In this document: in pieces, positions 9,231 through 18,640 of the stretch
How positions within the stretch are numbered: the stretch's first letter is position 1
Layout: each line of letters opens with the position of its first letter
Assembly (NCBI RefSeq): GCF_009687885.1
Contig: NZ_BLAF01000022.1
Coordinates: 91,022-155,021, forward strand
Direction: 5' to 3'
Source: Acrocarpospora pleiomorpha
Lineage (GTDB): Bacteria > Actinomycetota > Actinomycetes > Streptosporangiales > Streptosporangiaceae
DNA length: 64,000 bases
Position numbers and translations under genes: made by a program
The notes under the pieces: model-generated
Database searches by the model: none
What the model was told of the DNA's origin: nothing
What the model saw: only the letters and a program-made list of their open reading frames with translations

Positions 9231-9268
9231 GGGCCCTGGCGCGGTGCGCCAACACCACGCCAGGACCC
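9231..9268 (+). terminator. Rho-independent-like hairpin after padR
   Basis: Arms CCTGGCG (9235-9241) and CGCCAGG (9258-9264), extended by GGG/CCC, surround a 16-base loop and are followed by a short TTT. It lies four bases after the PadR stop and would separate PadR transcription from the monooxygenase gene. Confidence 0.6.
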
Positions 9269-9383
9269 TTTCCTCGAACCACACCTGGGAAGGCGCTCGG
9301 CCCGAGGCGGCAACCACGAGGATAGCCTGCTCCCTCCCAGGGCGGTTCGGACGTACGCAACCGATCACCCAAGGGAGAAGACC

Positions 9384-10589
9384 ATGACTCAGGTCAAGAC
9401 AGCGATCGTCATCGGCGGCGGCATCGCCGGCCCCGTGGCCGCCCTCGCGCTGCACAAGGCGGGCATCACGGCAACCGTCTACGAGGCGTACCCCAGCACC
9501 GCCGACGGCATCGGCGGCACCTTCGCACTCGCCCCGAACGGCGTCGCGGCCCTGCGCACCATCGGCGCGGCCGAAACCGTGACCGCGATCTCCACGCCGC
9601 TCCCGCGCATGGTCATGTCCGTCGGCGGCAAGCACCTGGACCTGCCCGGCCTGGCCGACATGCCGCCCCTGCAGCAGGTGCACCGCAGCGACCTCTACCG
9701 CTCCCTGCACGACCGCGCCGCCGCCGACGGCATCCCCATCGAGTACGGCAAGCGCCTGGTCGACGCGCAGGAAACCGCGACGGGCGTCACCGCCAGATTC
9801 GCCGACGGCAGCACCGCCACCGCGGACATCCTCATCGGGGCAGACGGCGTCCGATCCACCGTGCGCCGCCTCATCGACCCGAACGCGGCCGGCCCCCTGT
9901 ACACCGGACTGCTCGGCTTCGAGGCGGTCGCGCGGCACGAGGTGGACGCCGAACCCGGCACGCTGACCTTCGCCTTCGGCAAGGGCGGCTACTACCTCTA
10001 CTGGCCGGAGCCAGGCGGCGGCACCCGATGGGGTGTCAACCTGCCCCAAGACCGGCCGTTGAGCCTCACCGAGGCCCGCGCCGTGCCCTCGTCCGACTGG
10101 ATGCGAACGCTGCGCACCACCTTCGCCGACGATGATCCCGGCCGTGACCTGATGCTGACCAGCAACGCCGACGAACTGCAGGTCGTGGGATCACTGCACA
10201 TCATGCCCCCGGTCAAGCACTGGCATCGAGGCCGCATGGTCCTGGTCGGCGACTCGGCGCACGCCCCCTCCAACAGCTCCGGCCAGGGCGCCTCACTGTC
10301 GATCGAAAGCGCCGTGCAACTGGCCCGCTGCCTGCGCGACCTCCCTGACATCCCCTCTGCGTACGCCACCTTCGAGCGCCTGCGGCGCGAACGCGTGGAG
10401 AAGGTCGCCCGCCGCGCGGCACGGATCAACCAGGCCAAGGCTCCGGGCGCGGTGGCCAGAGCGCTGATGCCCCTGCTGATGCCACTCCTGATGAAGACCG
10501 CCATGAACCCGGAGAAGACGATCGGTCCCGAACAGCGCTACGTGATCGACTGGGACGCCCCGGTGACGTCGGATCGCGTGCCTGCCTGA
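9384..10589 (+). CDS. FAD-dependent monooxygenase (PHBH family)
   Basis: 401 residues. The N-terminal Rossmann motif GGGIAG (residues 11-16) binds FAD. A DG motif follows in the middle (ILIGADGVRSTVR), and GDSAH (289-293) followed by GQGASLSIE closes the FAD site. This is the class A flavoprotein hydroxylase pattern, seen in TetX-like and salicylate-hydroxylase-like enzymes. The start ATG follows AAGGGAGAAG. Substrate unknown; aromatic compounds or polyketide-like drugs are usual. The preceding PadR gene suggests induction by the substrate. Confidence 0.85.
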   Translation: MTQVKTAIVIGGGIAGPVAALALHKAGITATVYEAYPSTADGIGGTFALAPNGVAALRTIGAAETVTAISTPLPRMVMSVGGKHLDLPGLADMPPLQQVHRSDLYRSLHDRAAADGIPIEYGKRLVDAQETATGVTARFADGSTATADILIGADGVRSTVRRLIDPNAAGPLYTGLLGFEAVARHEVDAEPGTLTFAFGKGGYYLYWPEPGGGTRWGVNLPQDRPLSLTEARAVPSSDWMRTLRTTFADDDPGRDLMLTSNADELQVVGSLHIMPPVKHWHRGRMVLVGDSAHAPSNSSGQGASLSIESAVQLARCLRDLPDIPSAYATFERLRRERVEKVARRAARINQAKAPGAVARALMPLLMPLLMKTAMNPEKTIGPEQRYVIDWDAPVTSDRVPA

Positions 10590-10595
10590 CATCTC

Positions 10596-10632
10596 CGCCT
10601 GGTGGCACATTCGCGGAATGCGCCACCAGGCG
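10596..10632. terminator. Hairpin between convergent genes
   Basis: Perfect 11-bp arms CGCCTGGTGGC (10596-10606) and GCCACCAGGCG (10622-10632) with a 15-base loop. It lies just after the monooxygenase stop and before the convergent DUF1579-like gene. Confidence 0.65.
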
Positions 10633-10709
10633 TTCGATCATGCGAATTTCGGCGACATGCTCCTGGCGGCAATGCTCGCCGACGTGGGGTTGGTCCAGCC
10701 GGAGGCGGG

Positions 10710-11147
10710 TTAGTGGCTCGTCGTGATTCTGGTCATGGCGGAGTCGTAGCCTCCGCCGCCTGGGTAGACCCACGCACCGGTCACCGTGTTCCCGTCCTGG
10801 CTGAAGGTGCCCTGGTAGTAGGCGGGCGATCCCTTCTCCCCGCCCCAGATGGTGAGAGTGTCGCCGTCCAGTTCGTACACGTAGTCGAAGGTCTCGCCAT
10901 TGCTGCCGTAGTAGCGGGACTTGATGTCCTTACCCGGCTCCTCCGACCCGAACGTACGCTCGCGGCCGATCATCTCCACCCCCTTGATCGGCTTACCCTC
11001 CGACTCCATCTCGATGTCCTGAACAAGGAAGAAGCCACCCGCCAACCACCGGTAGGTGACCGTCCCCTGCGTCCCGCCCGTGACCCGCCACGCACCGACC
11101 AGCCGGTCCAGTGCCTTGATCGCCGGGTCCGGGATATTCTCGGTCAT
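10710..11147 (-). CDS. DUF1579-like small protein
   Basis: 145 residues from the ATG at 11147, chosen over the one at 11153 because AGAGGA then has normal spacing. The pattern LDRLVGAWRVTGGTQGTVTYRWLAGGFFLVQDIEM, followed by alternating beta strands with GRERTFG, matches the DUF1579 / lipocalin-like group. Such proteins often sit beside ECF sigma factors with SnoaL tails, as here (next gene upstream ends at 11282). No enzymatic residues can be assigned. Confidence 0.6.
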   Translation of the reverse strand: MTENIPDPAIKALDRLVGAWRVTGGTQGTVTYRWLAGGFFLVQDIEMESEGKPIKGVEMIGRERTFGSEEPGKDIKSRYYGSNGETFDYVYELDGDTLTIWGGEKGSPAYYQGTFSQDGNTVTGAWVYPGGGGYDSAMTRITTSH

Positions 11148-11281
11148 GATCATTCCTCTCTTCGCGTCTCACCCGTATGACGGGCGGGCGAACCCAAAGG
11201 AATCGGCGCGCTGTGGCCAGCCCGCGCAAGGAGGAATCGGTGCGCGCTCACAACCTCCTGGCCGGCCGGCTCGGCGGGTGC

Positions 11282-12304
11282 TCACAGCCTCGTGGCCAGC
11301 CCGAACGCGGCGAACAGCTCGACGCCGAACGTGGTGATCTCCACGACCCGGTCGCCTTCGATCCGCAGGACGTCGAGATTGACGGCGGAGAAGTCGTGTT
11401 CGCCGTGCCGCCGGACATAGTTGGCCACCGTGGGTTGCCGGTTCGCGGCGGTGAGCACCCCGCGCCACTCGCCCCAAGCCTGCGGCCCGACCAGGACCGG
11501 CCGCCACATCGCCAGGATCGCCTCCCGCCCGTCATACACGGCCGCCAGCGGCGGCATCATCTGCCGTGCGTCCGCACGCAACAACTCGGCCAGCGCCGCG
11601 AGATCGGCTCTGTCGGAGGCCTCCAGGTAGCGTTGGAGCACGGCACGCTCCTCCTCGCTCGGCGAGGCACGCCGACCCCACTCCGAACGCCTTTCAGGCA
11701 ACTGCTCGCGCATCGTCACCCGGGCCCGCTGCAGCGCACTTTTAACCGAAGCGACGCTCAACTCAAGCGTCGCCGCGGTCTCGGCCGCAGGCCAGCCCAG
11801 CACGTCACGCAGGATCAACACCGCCCGCTGCTTCGGCGGCAGATGCTGGATAGCCGCCAGAAACGCCAGCTCGATCGTCTCTCTAGCGATCACGACAGCG
11901 TCAGGCTCCCCCTCACCGGGCGCGGCCAGATCCAGCAAAGCATCCGGATACGGCTGCAACCACCCAACCTCAGCCATCGGCACCCGCATCCCATCGGCAC
12001 CCGCCGCCACGCCAACCTCCCGGCCGCGCGCGGGGCTGGAGAGCACATCCAGGCAGGCATTCGTCGCGATCCGATACAGCCAGGCCCGAAACGTCGATCG
12101 CCCCTGGAAACTCTCCCGCTTACGCCACGCTCGAAGCAGCGCCTCCTGAACAAGGTCCTCCGCCTCGGTGAACGAGCCAAGCATCCGATAACAGTGCACC
12201 CGAAGCTCATGCCGATAACGCTGCGCAAGCTCAGCGAACACCCCCTGATCGCCCAACCGCACAGCCTCAACTGCCTCGCTACCGCCCAACTCACCCTCTG
12301 CCAC
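11282..12304 (-). CDS. ECF RNA polymerase sigma factor with SnoaL-like C-terminal domain
   Basis: 340 residues. Region 2 (FAELAQRYRHELRVHCYRMLG, EDLVQEALLRAWR) and region 4 (LPPKQRAVLILRDVLGWPA, LELSVASVKSALQRAR) are clear. The last 120 residues form a SnoaL/NTF2-like domain (YLEASDRADLAALAELL). This is the large TIGR02960-type ECF class, which has no separate anti-sigma factor; the tail is thought to gate activity. The GTG at 12304 is chosen over an upstream start because GGGAGG precedes it and the family begins there. It lies 68 bp after the F420-type reductase gene and may be co-transcribed with it. Confidence 0.85.
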   Translation of the reverse strand: MAEGELGGSEAVEAVRLGDQGVFAELAQRYRHELRVHCYRMLGSFTEAEDLVQEALLRAWRKRESFQGRSTFRAWLYRIATNACLDVLSSPARGREVGVAAGADGMRVPMAEVGWLQPYPDALLDLAAPGEGEPDAVVIARETIELAFLAAIQHLPPKQRAVLILRDVLGWPAAETAATLELSVASVKSALQRARVTMREQLPERRSEWGRRASPSEEERAVLQRYLEASDRADLAALAELLRADARQMMPPLAAVYDGREAILAMWRPVLVGPQAWGEWRGVLTAANRQPTVANYVRRHGEHDFSAVNLDVLRIEGDRVVEITTFGVELFAAFGLATRL

Positions 12305-12372
12305 AGCGCACCTCCCGAGTCCGTCCACACTAGGACGGTCAACCCGCACGGCGGCCAGGCCGGCGTCTGCGC

Positions 12373-12783
12373 TCAATGACTCTTGTGGCTGCCGCCGTTT
12401 TCGACCGGGTCTAGGCGGAAGGCCGGATGGTCGGTTGAGCTGGGCATTTGGTCGAAGAAGCGTTGTACCTGCCATCGGTCCCGATAGACGGCGACAATGT
12501 GTGACCGCTGCTCCTCGGACAGCTCTACCGCCAGGTACGCCTGCCGCCTACCCCGTCTTCGGATGGTGCAACGCTCGGCGGTACGGAGATTGCGCACCCA
12601 ATGGGTCTGACCCCGCATGGAGACCACATACCGATTTCCGGCGAATTCGAGCACGTTGACCGGGACGCGTTGGAGGGTGCCGGTCTGGCGTCGTGCGACA
12701 TCGAGGGTGCTGGCCATTCCCAGCCATCGAATCAGGGGGTTGACCACATGTACGGTGAACCACCCCGGACGCTGGTAACTCAC
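12373..12783 (-). CDS. F420H2-dependent nitroreductase-like (DDN family)
   Basis: 136 residues. YQRPGWFTVHVVNPLIRWLG at the start and the GQTHWVRNL / GRRQAYLAVEL core match the deazaflavin-dependent nitroreductase family with split-barrel fold, which uses reduced F420. The GTG start overlaps the SDR stop (GTGA), so the two are translationally coupled. Family members reduce quinones or nitro compounds at the membrane. An F420 enzyme supports the actinobacterial assignment. Confidence 0.75.
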   Translation of the reverse strand: MSYQRPGWFTVHVVNPLIRWLGMASTLDVARRQTGTLQRVPVNVLEFAGNRYVVSMRGQTHWVRNLRTAERCTIRRRGRRQAYLAVELSEEQRSHIVAVYRDRWQVQRFFDQMPSSTDHPAFRLDPVENGGSHKSH

Positions 12784-13523
12784 CAGGGCACCTGGCCGTC
12801 GTCGTTGAAGAAGCCGCCGGTGGGGCCGTCGGGGCCGAGGGTGGCAAGGCGTACGGCGATGGCGGCGCCCTGGGCGGCGGTGCGGTGGACGGGGACGCCG
12901 GTCGGTCTGGTGAGGTCGGTGTCGCAGCCGCCGGGGTCGGCGGCGTTGACGAGGATGCCGGCCTCGCGGAGGTCTTTGGCGTATTGCACGGTCAGGGCGT
13001 TGAGTGCGGTTTTGGAGGGGGCGTACCCGGCTAATCCTGGGAGCCAGGCCATCGGACCGCCGGGGGCGTGGGCGGTCAGCGAGCCGACGCTGCTGGAGAT
13101 GTTGACGATCCTGGGGGCGGGGGAGCGGGTCAGGAGGGGGAGCATGGCGTTGGTCACCGTGATGACGCCGAAGACGTTGGTGTCGAATACCTCGCGTATC
13201 GCGTCGAGGCTGGCGGTGCTGGGTGACTGCTGGGTGAGGCTCCCGGAGATCCCGGCGTTGTTGATCAATACGTCGAGGTGGCCGAAGCGTTGTTCGATCT
13301 GTGCGGCGGCGGTCGTGGCCGTGTCCGGGCGGGTGACGTCGAGTGTGATCGGGTGGGCGTCGGCGCCGGTGGATCGCAGTGCCTCGGCCGCCTTGCCGCC
13401 GCGGTCCGGATCTCTGGCCGCGAGCAGGACTGTCATGCCCAGCGCGGCGAGTTGAGTGGCGATCTCGTACCCAATGCCCTTGTTCGCGCCGGTCACGAGG
13501 GCGACCTTGGTGTCGGTTGTCAT
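12780..13523 (-). CDS. SDR-family oxidoreductase
   Basis: 247 residues from the ATG at 13523; a GTG two codons earlier is possible. TGANKGIG near the N-terminus binds NAD(P). NNAG, the catalytic Ser in NISSSVG and YAPSK complete the classical short-chain dehydrogenase site. The pattern resembles carbonyl-reductase-like SDRs. It is divergent from the LysR gene 70 bp away, the usual arrangement of a LysR regulator with its target. Confidence 0.85.
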   Translation of the reverse strand: MTTDTKVALVTGANKGIGYEIATQLAALGMTVLLAARDPDRGGKAAEALRSTGADAHPITLDVTRPDTATTAAAQIEQRFGHLDVLINNAGISGSLTQQSPSTASLDAIREVFDTNVFGVITVTNAMLPLLTRSPAPRIVNISSSVGSLTAHAPGGPMAWLPGLAGYAPSKTALNALTVQYAKDLREAGILVNAADPGGCDTDLTRPTGVPVHRTAAQGAAIAVRLATLGPDGPTGGFFNDDGQVPW

Positions 13524-13580
13524 GATCACACGACACCATGGAGTAGGCGCGGAGGGCCAAGACCAGCTCGATCACAAGCG

Positions 13581-13595
13581 ATACCCTGGGGGTAT
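13581..13595. promoter_or_regulatory. LysR-type operator palindrome
   Basis: ATACCC-TGG-GGGTAT is a perfect 6-bp inverted repeat and contains a T-N11-A core (T13582 to A13594). It lies between the divergent SDR and LysR genes and overlaps the lysR start codon, so binding could block the regulator's own translation start region or transcription. Assignment to the adjacent LysR is by position and motif. Confidence 0.5.
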
Positions 13596-14478
13596 GGATG
13601 CTCGCGAGCTTGCCTATTTCGTGGCGGTTGCCGAGGAGTTGAACTTCAGCCGGGCGGCGGAGCGCCTCGGTATCGCGCAGCCGCCTCTCTCCAGGGCCGT
13701 CAAGCAGCTCGAACGTCGTCTGGGCGTGGTGTTGCTGGAGCGGACCAGCCGGAGGGTCACGCTCACGGCGGCGGGGCAGGTGTTGCTCGAGGAGGGGAGG
13801 CGGGCCCTGGACGGGCTGGCGGCGGCTGCTCGTCGGGCACAGCGGGCGGGACGGCAGGATCCCAGGCTGGTCCTGGTGGCGAAAGCCGTCGGCGACGGTG
13901 GCATGATGCCGGACATCCTGGCCGCCTACGAGCGCGAACCGGACGCGATCCCCGTCGAGGTGCTGTTCTGCGGGTTCGGCGAGCACGCGGCCTTGCTGCG
14001 CGGCGGTTTCGCCGACGTTGGGCTGCTGCATGGCCGGCCTGACCTGACGGGGCTCGACTCGGAGGACTTGCTGGTCGAGAGCCAGATCGCCGTCCTGCCG
14101 GCTCGTCATCGGTTGGCCGGAAAGGAGGCGGTGACCTTGGCGGACCTGGAAGGTGAGGTCTTGCCGCGCTGGGCGGGCCTGCCCCAGGGCGGCGGCCCCG
14201 AAGTGCGTGACGCCGGGCAGTTGATGCAGCTCATCGTGATGGGGCGGACCATCGCCGTCCTGCCGGAGTCCGCTCGTGCCTACCTGGGCGGCGACGTGGT
14301 GTGCGTGCCCGTTCTCGACGCGCCGCCGATCACCATGATGATCGCCTGGCCGGAGCAGAGCCGGTCACCGGCCCTCGCCGCTTTCGTCCGCGCGGCGACC
14401 GACGTGGCCGCCCGCCGTGGTGAGAGGTGGGAGCCCGGACGGCTCCCCGCCGACCTCGAAACGGTGCGAAACCCCTGA
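13594..14478 (+). CDS. LysR-family transcriptional regulator
   Basis: 294 residues. The N-terminal helix-turn-helix (ELAYFVAVAEELNFSRAAERLGIAQPPLSRAVKQLE, residues 4-38) is followed by a periplasmic-binding-like effector domain. The start ATG at 13594 follows a GGGGG run. It is divergent from the SDR/F420-reductase/sigma cluster and probably controls it in response to a small effector. It converges with the large BTAD gene, separated by 16 bp. Confidence 0.9.
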   Translation: MDARELAYFVAVAEELNFSRAAERLGIAQPPLSRAVKQLERRLGVVLLERTSRRVTLTAAGQVLLEEGRRALDGLAAAARRAQRAGRQDPRLVLVAKAVGDGGMMPDILAAYEREPDAIPVEVLFCGFGEHAALLRGGFADVGLLHGRPDLTGLDSEDLLVESQIAVLPARHRLAGKEAVTLADLEGEVLPRWAGLPQGGGPEVRDAGQLMQLIVMGRTIAVLPESARAYLGGDVVCVPVLDAPPITMMIAWPEQSRSPALAAFVRAATDVAARRGERWEPGRLPADLETVRNP

Positions 14479-14494
14479 CCTGGTGTATGTCCCG

Positions 14495-17400
14495 TCAACA
14501 GGTGGGCCGGTAGTCCTCGGTCGGGAGGTAGGTGGCCCACTCGTTTTGGGTGAGGTCGCGGCCGATCTCCCGGCAGAGCTTCCCGATTATCGAATCGGGT
14601 CGCAGCGACCAGTGGATGATCTTGCCGTCGTCTCCTCCGGAGATCAGGTCGTGGTCGCCGCTGAAGGCCAGGCCCTTGATCGGGGCTGTGTGGCCGGTGA
14701 GGGTGGCCGTCAGCGTGCTGGACGGGACGTCCCAGATGGTGATCGTGTGATCGTCGCCCGCGGCCGCGAGGGTGTGGCCGCCGGGGCTGAAGGCGAGGGC
14801 CTGGATCGGGGCGGTGTGTCCGGTGAGCGTGGAGTACGGGCCTCCGGTCCGCGTGTCCCACAACTTGACCGTCCGGTCTGCTCCCGCTGTGGCGATCAGC
14901 TTGCCGTCCGGGCTGAAGGCGACATCGAGCACCGACCCCTGCCTGGTCCTGAAGTCGTGGATCGCCCGATTCTGGGCCAGGTCCCAGACGATGAGATCTC
15001 CGGCGGGGCTGGTGCTGGCGAGCAGTGGTTCGCGCGGGCTGAACGCCAGCGCGGAGGCGATGTACGCGGGACCGGGAAACGGCACCTGGCGTGGATTCTC
15101 CACATCCTGAACATCCCACCGGACCCGCCCGAGCGCGGCCGCCGCGAGAAAACGCCCATGCGGATCGAAGTCGATGTCGGTGGAGGCGCCGAGCCCCTGG
15201 TATGACATCGTGGCGAGCTTCCGCTTGCTGTCGACGTCCCAGACGATGACCGTGTGGCTGCGGGTGATGGCCGCGAGCCGGTGACCGTCCGGGCTGAAGG
15301 CGACGGCCCGGACATGATCGGGATGGTCGCCGAGCGTGGCGATCGGATTCCCGTACAGGTCCCACAGCCCGACGGTCCCGTCGCTGCTCGCCGACGCGAC
15401 GATCCGGCCGTCCGGGCTGACCCTGACGTCGTTCACGGCCCCGCTGTGCCCGCTGAACGGGGGCCGTGCCCGCTCGCGGACCACGATGGTCCGCCCGAAT
15501 CCGGCCGAGGCGAGCATGGAGCCGTCGGCGCTGAAGGCGAGGGACATCGTTTCGGTGATGCTTCTGTCCTGGTAGCTCTCGACGGCCTGGCGTCGCGCGA
15601 CGTCCCAGACGGTGATCAGGCCGTTCTCGTCGGCGACGGCGATCCGGCCGGCGACGGGCGCGGAGATGTCCCAGGCGTACGGCGACCGTTTGGGCAGCTC
15701 GGACAGCAGAGTCGCACCGTCGTGACCGATCCTCCAGAACCCAATCCCGTGATAGGGCGAGGCCGTGGCGAGGGTGCCGGTGGTGGAATCGAAGGCCACC
15801 CGGTGGACATGCTCGGGGCCAAAAGCGGCGATCTTTGCCCTGGAGGTGACGTCCCACACGACGGGTTTCTCGATTCCGCCGGTGGCCGACACGAGAAATG
15901 CCTGGTCGGGACTGAATGCCAGCGCCGCGATCTCTTCCCGGTGCCCTTTCAGCGTGTACCGGTTCCCGCTGGGCAGGTCCCGCACCTCGAACGCGCCCTC
16001 GCCCACGCCGAAGGCGATCTTCTTGCCGTCGGGGCTCAGCGCCAGCGCGTCGGTGAGCTTGTCCGCTGTCTGCCGGAACACCGGCCGGCCGGTGTTCAGA
16101 TCCCACACGAACACCGAGCCCTTGGTCGCCACGACGCCCGGCTCCCTGGCGATGGAGGCCAGCAGCCTGCCGTCGCTGCTGAAGGCCACCTTCCGCGCGT
16201 ACACGCCGGCTGTCCCGGCGAGTGCCGCGTGCTCGACGAAGCTCGCGACGCGCGTGCCGCGGCGTGGATCCCAGAGGGTGACCACCCCGTCGGTGCCCGC
16301 CGAGGCCAGCCGCGAGCCGTCCGGACTGAACCCGACCCCGAAGATCACCGGCCCGTCGGCGTTGAGCTCGATCCGGCGGGGCGCCGCGGCAGCGAGGCTG
16401 AGCAGGCCGCCTCGCGTCTCGGTCTCCGGATCGAGCCGGAACGCGGTGATCGCCAGCAGCCCGGCCAGATCGGGATCGGTGCTGAGGAGCGATCTGGCCT
16501 TCAACGACAGCTGCCGGGCCAGGGCGACTCCCTGCTGGCGGCCGGCCTCCTGCCCTTGCCGTACGGCTACCACCCCGCCGAGCAGGGCGAGCAGGAACAG
16601 CGCCGCCATCCCGGCCAGCAGGCGTTGCAGGAGCCGGGTACGGCGCCTGGTCGTGGTGCGCTCGCTCTCCTCCAGCGCGCCGCTGTCCCGCAGGAAGGCG
16701 CTTTCGACGTTGTTCAGCTCCTGCGGGTGATCCTCCGCCCAGGTCCTGGCGGCCAGCAGCTGGACGCCTCGATACAGCGCGCCGGAATCGCGCCCCAGTT
16801 CCTGCCACGTCTGCGCGGCGTCGGTGAGCCGCCGGTGCACGAACAGGTTCTCGCGGTCGTCGGTCAGCCAGCGGTGCAACCGGGGCCAGGCCCGGATCAG
16901 CGCTTCGTGCGCCACGTCCACCGTGTCCTCGCTGAGGACGACCAGCCGCGCGGCCGCGATCCGGTCCAGCACGTCCGAGGTGAGCTCCGGGTGGGCCAGG
17001 CCGACGAGCTCGGTCCGGGAGATGGGCCGCCTGGTGTCCTCGGTGCCGTCCCCCAGCGCGGTCAGCCGCACGAAGATCCTGCGCGCGGCCTGCTGCTCCG
17101 CCGGGGCGAGCTCGTCGTAGACCCGTTCCGCGCTCTGCGCGATGGCTCCGCGCACTCCCCCTGCCGCCTGGTAGGCCGACAGCGTGAGACTCGGTCCGGT
17201 GCGGTTCCGCCAGGTCTCCAGGAGCGCGTGGGAGACCAGCGGCAGGCAGCCCGGTTCCTCGGCGGCGTCGGCCAGGACCGTGGCCAGCAGGCTGGGTTCC
17301 ACGGTGAGGCCGGCCTGGGCGGCGGGCCGTACCACGATCTCCTGCAGGTCGGCGGGCGACATCGGTCCGACGAGCAGCTGGGCTTCGCCGCCCAGCGCCT

Positions 17401-18640
17401 CGACCAGGGCCGGATGCTGGGTCAGGTGGGCGAGGAAGTCTGCTCGTACGCCGAGGACGAGAACGGTGCCCGACAGCCCCAGCAGGGCCTCGACGAAACG
17501 GCGCCGTTCCCCGTCGTCGGCGCACAGCGTGAAGATCTCCTCGAACTGGTCCACCACCAGCAGCGGGTGGCCGTTCAGGGCGGCGCTCAAAGCGCCGGGG
17601 TCGTCGTCAGGATCGTCGCCGGACACCTTCGTCACCAGGTCGGCCAGCGTGTCCATCGGGTGCTCGCCCGGCGTCATGATCAGCCCTTGGGCGTACCGTC
17701 CCAGCAGCCCGGCGCGCAGCAGGGAGGACTTGCCGCTGCCCGACGCCCCGAACACGCCGACCACCGGCAGGCGGCCGACCAGATCGTGGAGCCGGTCGAC
17801 CAGGTGGGAGCGGCCGAAGAACCACGCTTCGTCCTCCGGCTGGAACGCCATCAGCCCCCGGTACGGGCAGTCGTCCGCCTCCTGCGGCGGCTGACCTAAA
17901 TCGGGAAGGAGTTCCGCGTCACCGCGGAGCATCGCCTCGTGCAGCCGCTGGAGCACGGGGCCGGGTTCGATGCCGAGCTGAGCGTTCAGCAGCTCGCGGG
18001 TCTCCCGGAAGACCTCCAGCGCCTCGACCTGACGGCCGGACCGGTACAGCGCGAGCATGAGGTGCCCGCGCAGGCTCTCCCGGTAGGGATGCTCCCGGGT
18101 GAGATCGGCCAGCTCGGCGGCCACCTCGACGTGCCCGCCGAGACCGAGCTCGGCCTCCGCCAGCCGCTCGTGCACGGTGAGCCGCGCCTCCTCCAGCCGC
18201 CGCGCCTCCTCCGTGACGAGCGCGGAGTCGCCGAACTCCGTGAACGCGGGCCCCCGCCACAGGTTCAGCGCCGCGCGCAGCCGGTCCCGGGCCGAGTCGA
18301 GATCGCCGCGATCCAGCGCCGCGTTCCCCTGCGCCGCGAGGCTGCGGAAACGCGTCGCGTCGAGCGCGTCGGTGATGATCGCATACCCGCCCGGCCGACC
18401 GGCCAGGACGTCGGCGCCGAACGTCCGCCGCAGCTGGTGTGCGTAAAGGTGGATGTTGCGGCGCGCGGACGCCGGCGGCTGGTCACCCCAGACGGCGGTG
18501 ATCAGCCAGTCGATCGACACCGGCTGGCCGGCCTTGGACAGCAGCGCGGCCAGGGTGAGCTGCAGTTTTGGTGCTCCACCGACCGGAATCAGCGGACCGT
18601 CGCGGGAGACGCTCAGCGGTCCGAGAACGTGAAATTCCAC
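14495..18640 (-). CDS. BTAD/SARP-STAND ATPase-WD40 regulator (1381 aa)
   Basis: Domains in order: OmpR-like winged helix (about 1-90), bacterial transcriptional activator domain with TPR-like helices (95-240), nSTAND NTPase with Walker A GASGSGKSS (298-306) and Walker B LLVVDQFEE (360-368), one transmembrane helix (about 671-693), and some fourteen WD40 repeats (about 740-1350, each with FSPDG and VWD). SARP-like proteins activate secondary metabolism or development. STAND ATPases are signal-gated switches, and the WD40 propellers are probably the sensor. The membrane helix would place the propellers on the far side of the membrane from the DNA-binding domain. No biosynthetic cluster adjoins it, and the target is unknown. 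Confidence 0.9.
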   Translation of the reverse strand: MEFHVLGPLSVSRDGPLIPVGGAPKLQLTLAALLSKAGQPVSIDWLITAVWGDQPPASARRNIHLYAHQLRRTFGADVLAGRPGGYAIITDALDATRFRSLAAQGNAALDRGDLDSARDRLRAALNLWRGPAFTEFGDSALVTEEARRLEEARLTVHERLAEAELGLGGHVEVAAELADLTREHPYRESLRGHLMLALYRSGRQVEALEVFRETRELLNAQLGIEPGPVLQRLHEAMLRGDAELLPDLGQPPQEADDCPYRGLMAFQPEDEAWFFGRSHLVDRLHDLVGRLPVVGVFGASGSGKSSLLRAGLLGRYAQGLIMTPGEHPMDTLADLVTKVSGDDPDDDPGALSAALNGHPLLVVDQFEEIFTLCADDGERRRFVEALLGLSGTVLVLGVRADFLAHLTQHPALVEALGGEAQLLVGPMSPADLQEIVVRPAAQAGLTVEPSLLATVLADAAEEPGCLPLVSHALLETWRNRTGPSLTLSAYQAAGGVRGAIAQSAERVYDELAPAEQQAARRIFVRLTALGDGTEDTRRPISRTELVGLAHPELTSDVLDRIAAARLVVLSEDTVDVAHEALIRAWPRLHRWLTDDRENLFVHRRLTDAAQTWQELGRDSGALYRGVQLLAARTWAEDHPQELNNVESAFLRDSGALEESERTTTRRRTRLLQRLLAGMAALFLLALLGGVVAVRQGQEAGRQQGVALARQLSLKARSLLSTDPDLAGLLAITAFRLDPETETRGGLLSLAAAAPRRIELNADGPVIFGVGFSPDGSRLASAGTDGVVTLWDPRRGTRVASFVEHAALAGTAGVYARKVAFSSDGRLLASIAREPGVVATKGSVFVWDLNTGRPVFRQTADKLTDALALSPDGKKIAFGVGEGAFEVRDLPSGNRYTLKGHREEIAALAFSPDQAFLVSATGGIEKPVVWDVTSRAKIAAFGPEHVHRVAFDSTTGTLATASPYHGIGFWRIGHDGATLLSELPKRSPYAWDISAPVAGRIAVADENGLITVWDVARRQAVESYQDRSITETMSLAFSADGSMLASAGFGRTIVVRERARPPFSGHSGAVNDVRVSPDGRIVASASSDGTVGLWDLYGNPIATLGDHPDHVRAVAFSPDGHRLAAITRSHTVIVWDVDSKRKLATMSYQGLGASTDIDFDPHGRFLAAAALGRVRWDVQDVENPRQVPFPGPAYIASALAFSPREPLLASTSPAGDLIVWDLAQNRAIHDFRTRQGSVLDVAFSPDGKLIATAGADRTVKLWDTRTGGPYSTLTGHTAPIQALAFSPGGHTLAAAGDDHTITIWDVPSSTLTATLTGHTAPIKGLAFSGDHDLISGGDDGKIIHWSLRPDSIIGKLCREIGRDLTQNEWATYLPTEDYRPTC

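Noticed and set aside
14280..17525. Very long open frame antisense to the BTAD-STAND-WD40 gene
   Set aside because: Arg/Pro/Gly-rich product typical of high-GC frame shadows; the overlapping gene has clear domains.
14495..18640. Anchor of a secondary-metabolite gene cluster
   Set aside because: No polyketide, peptide or terpene biosynthetic genes lie within reach in this window.
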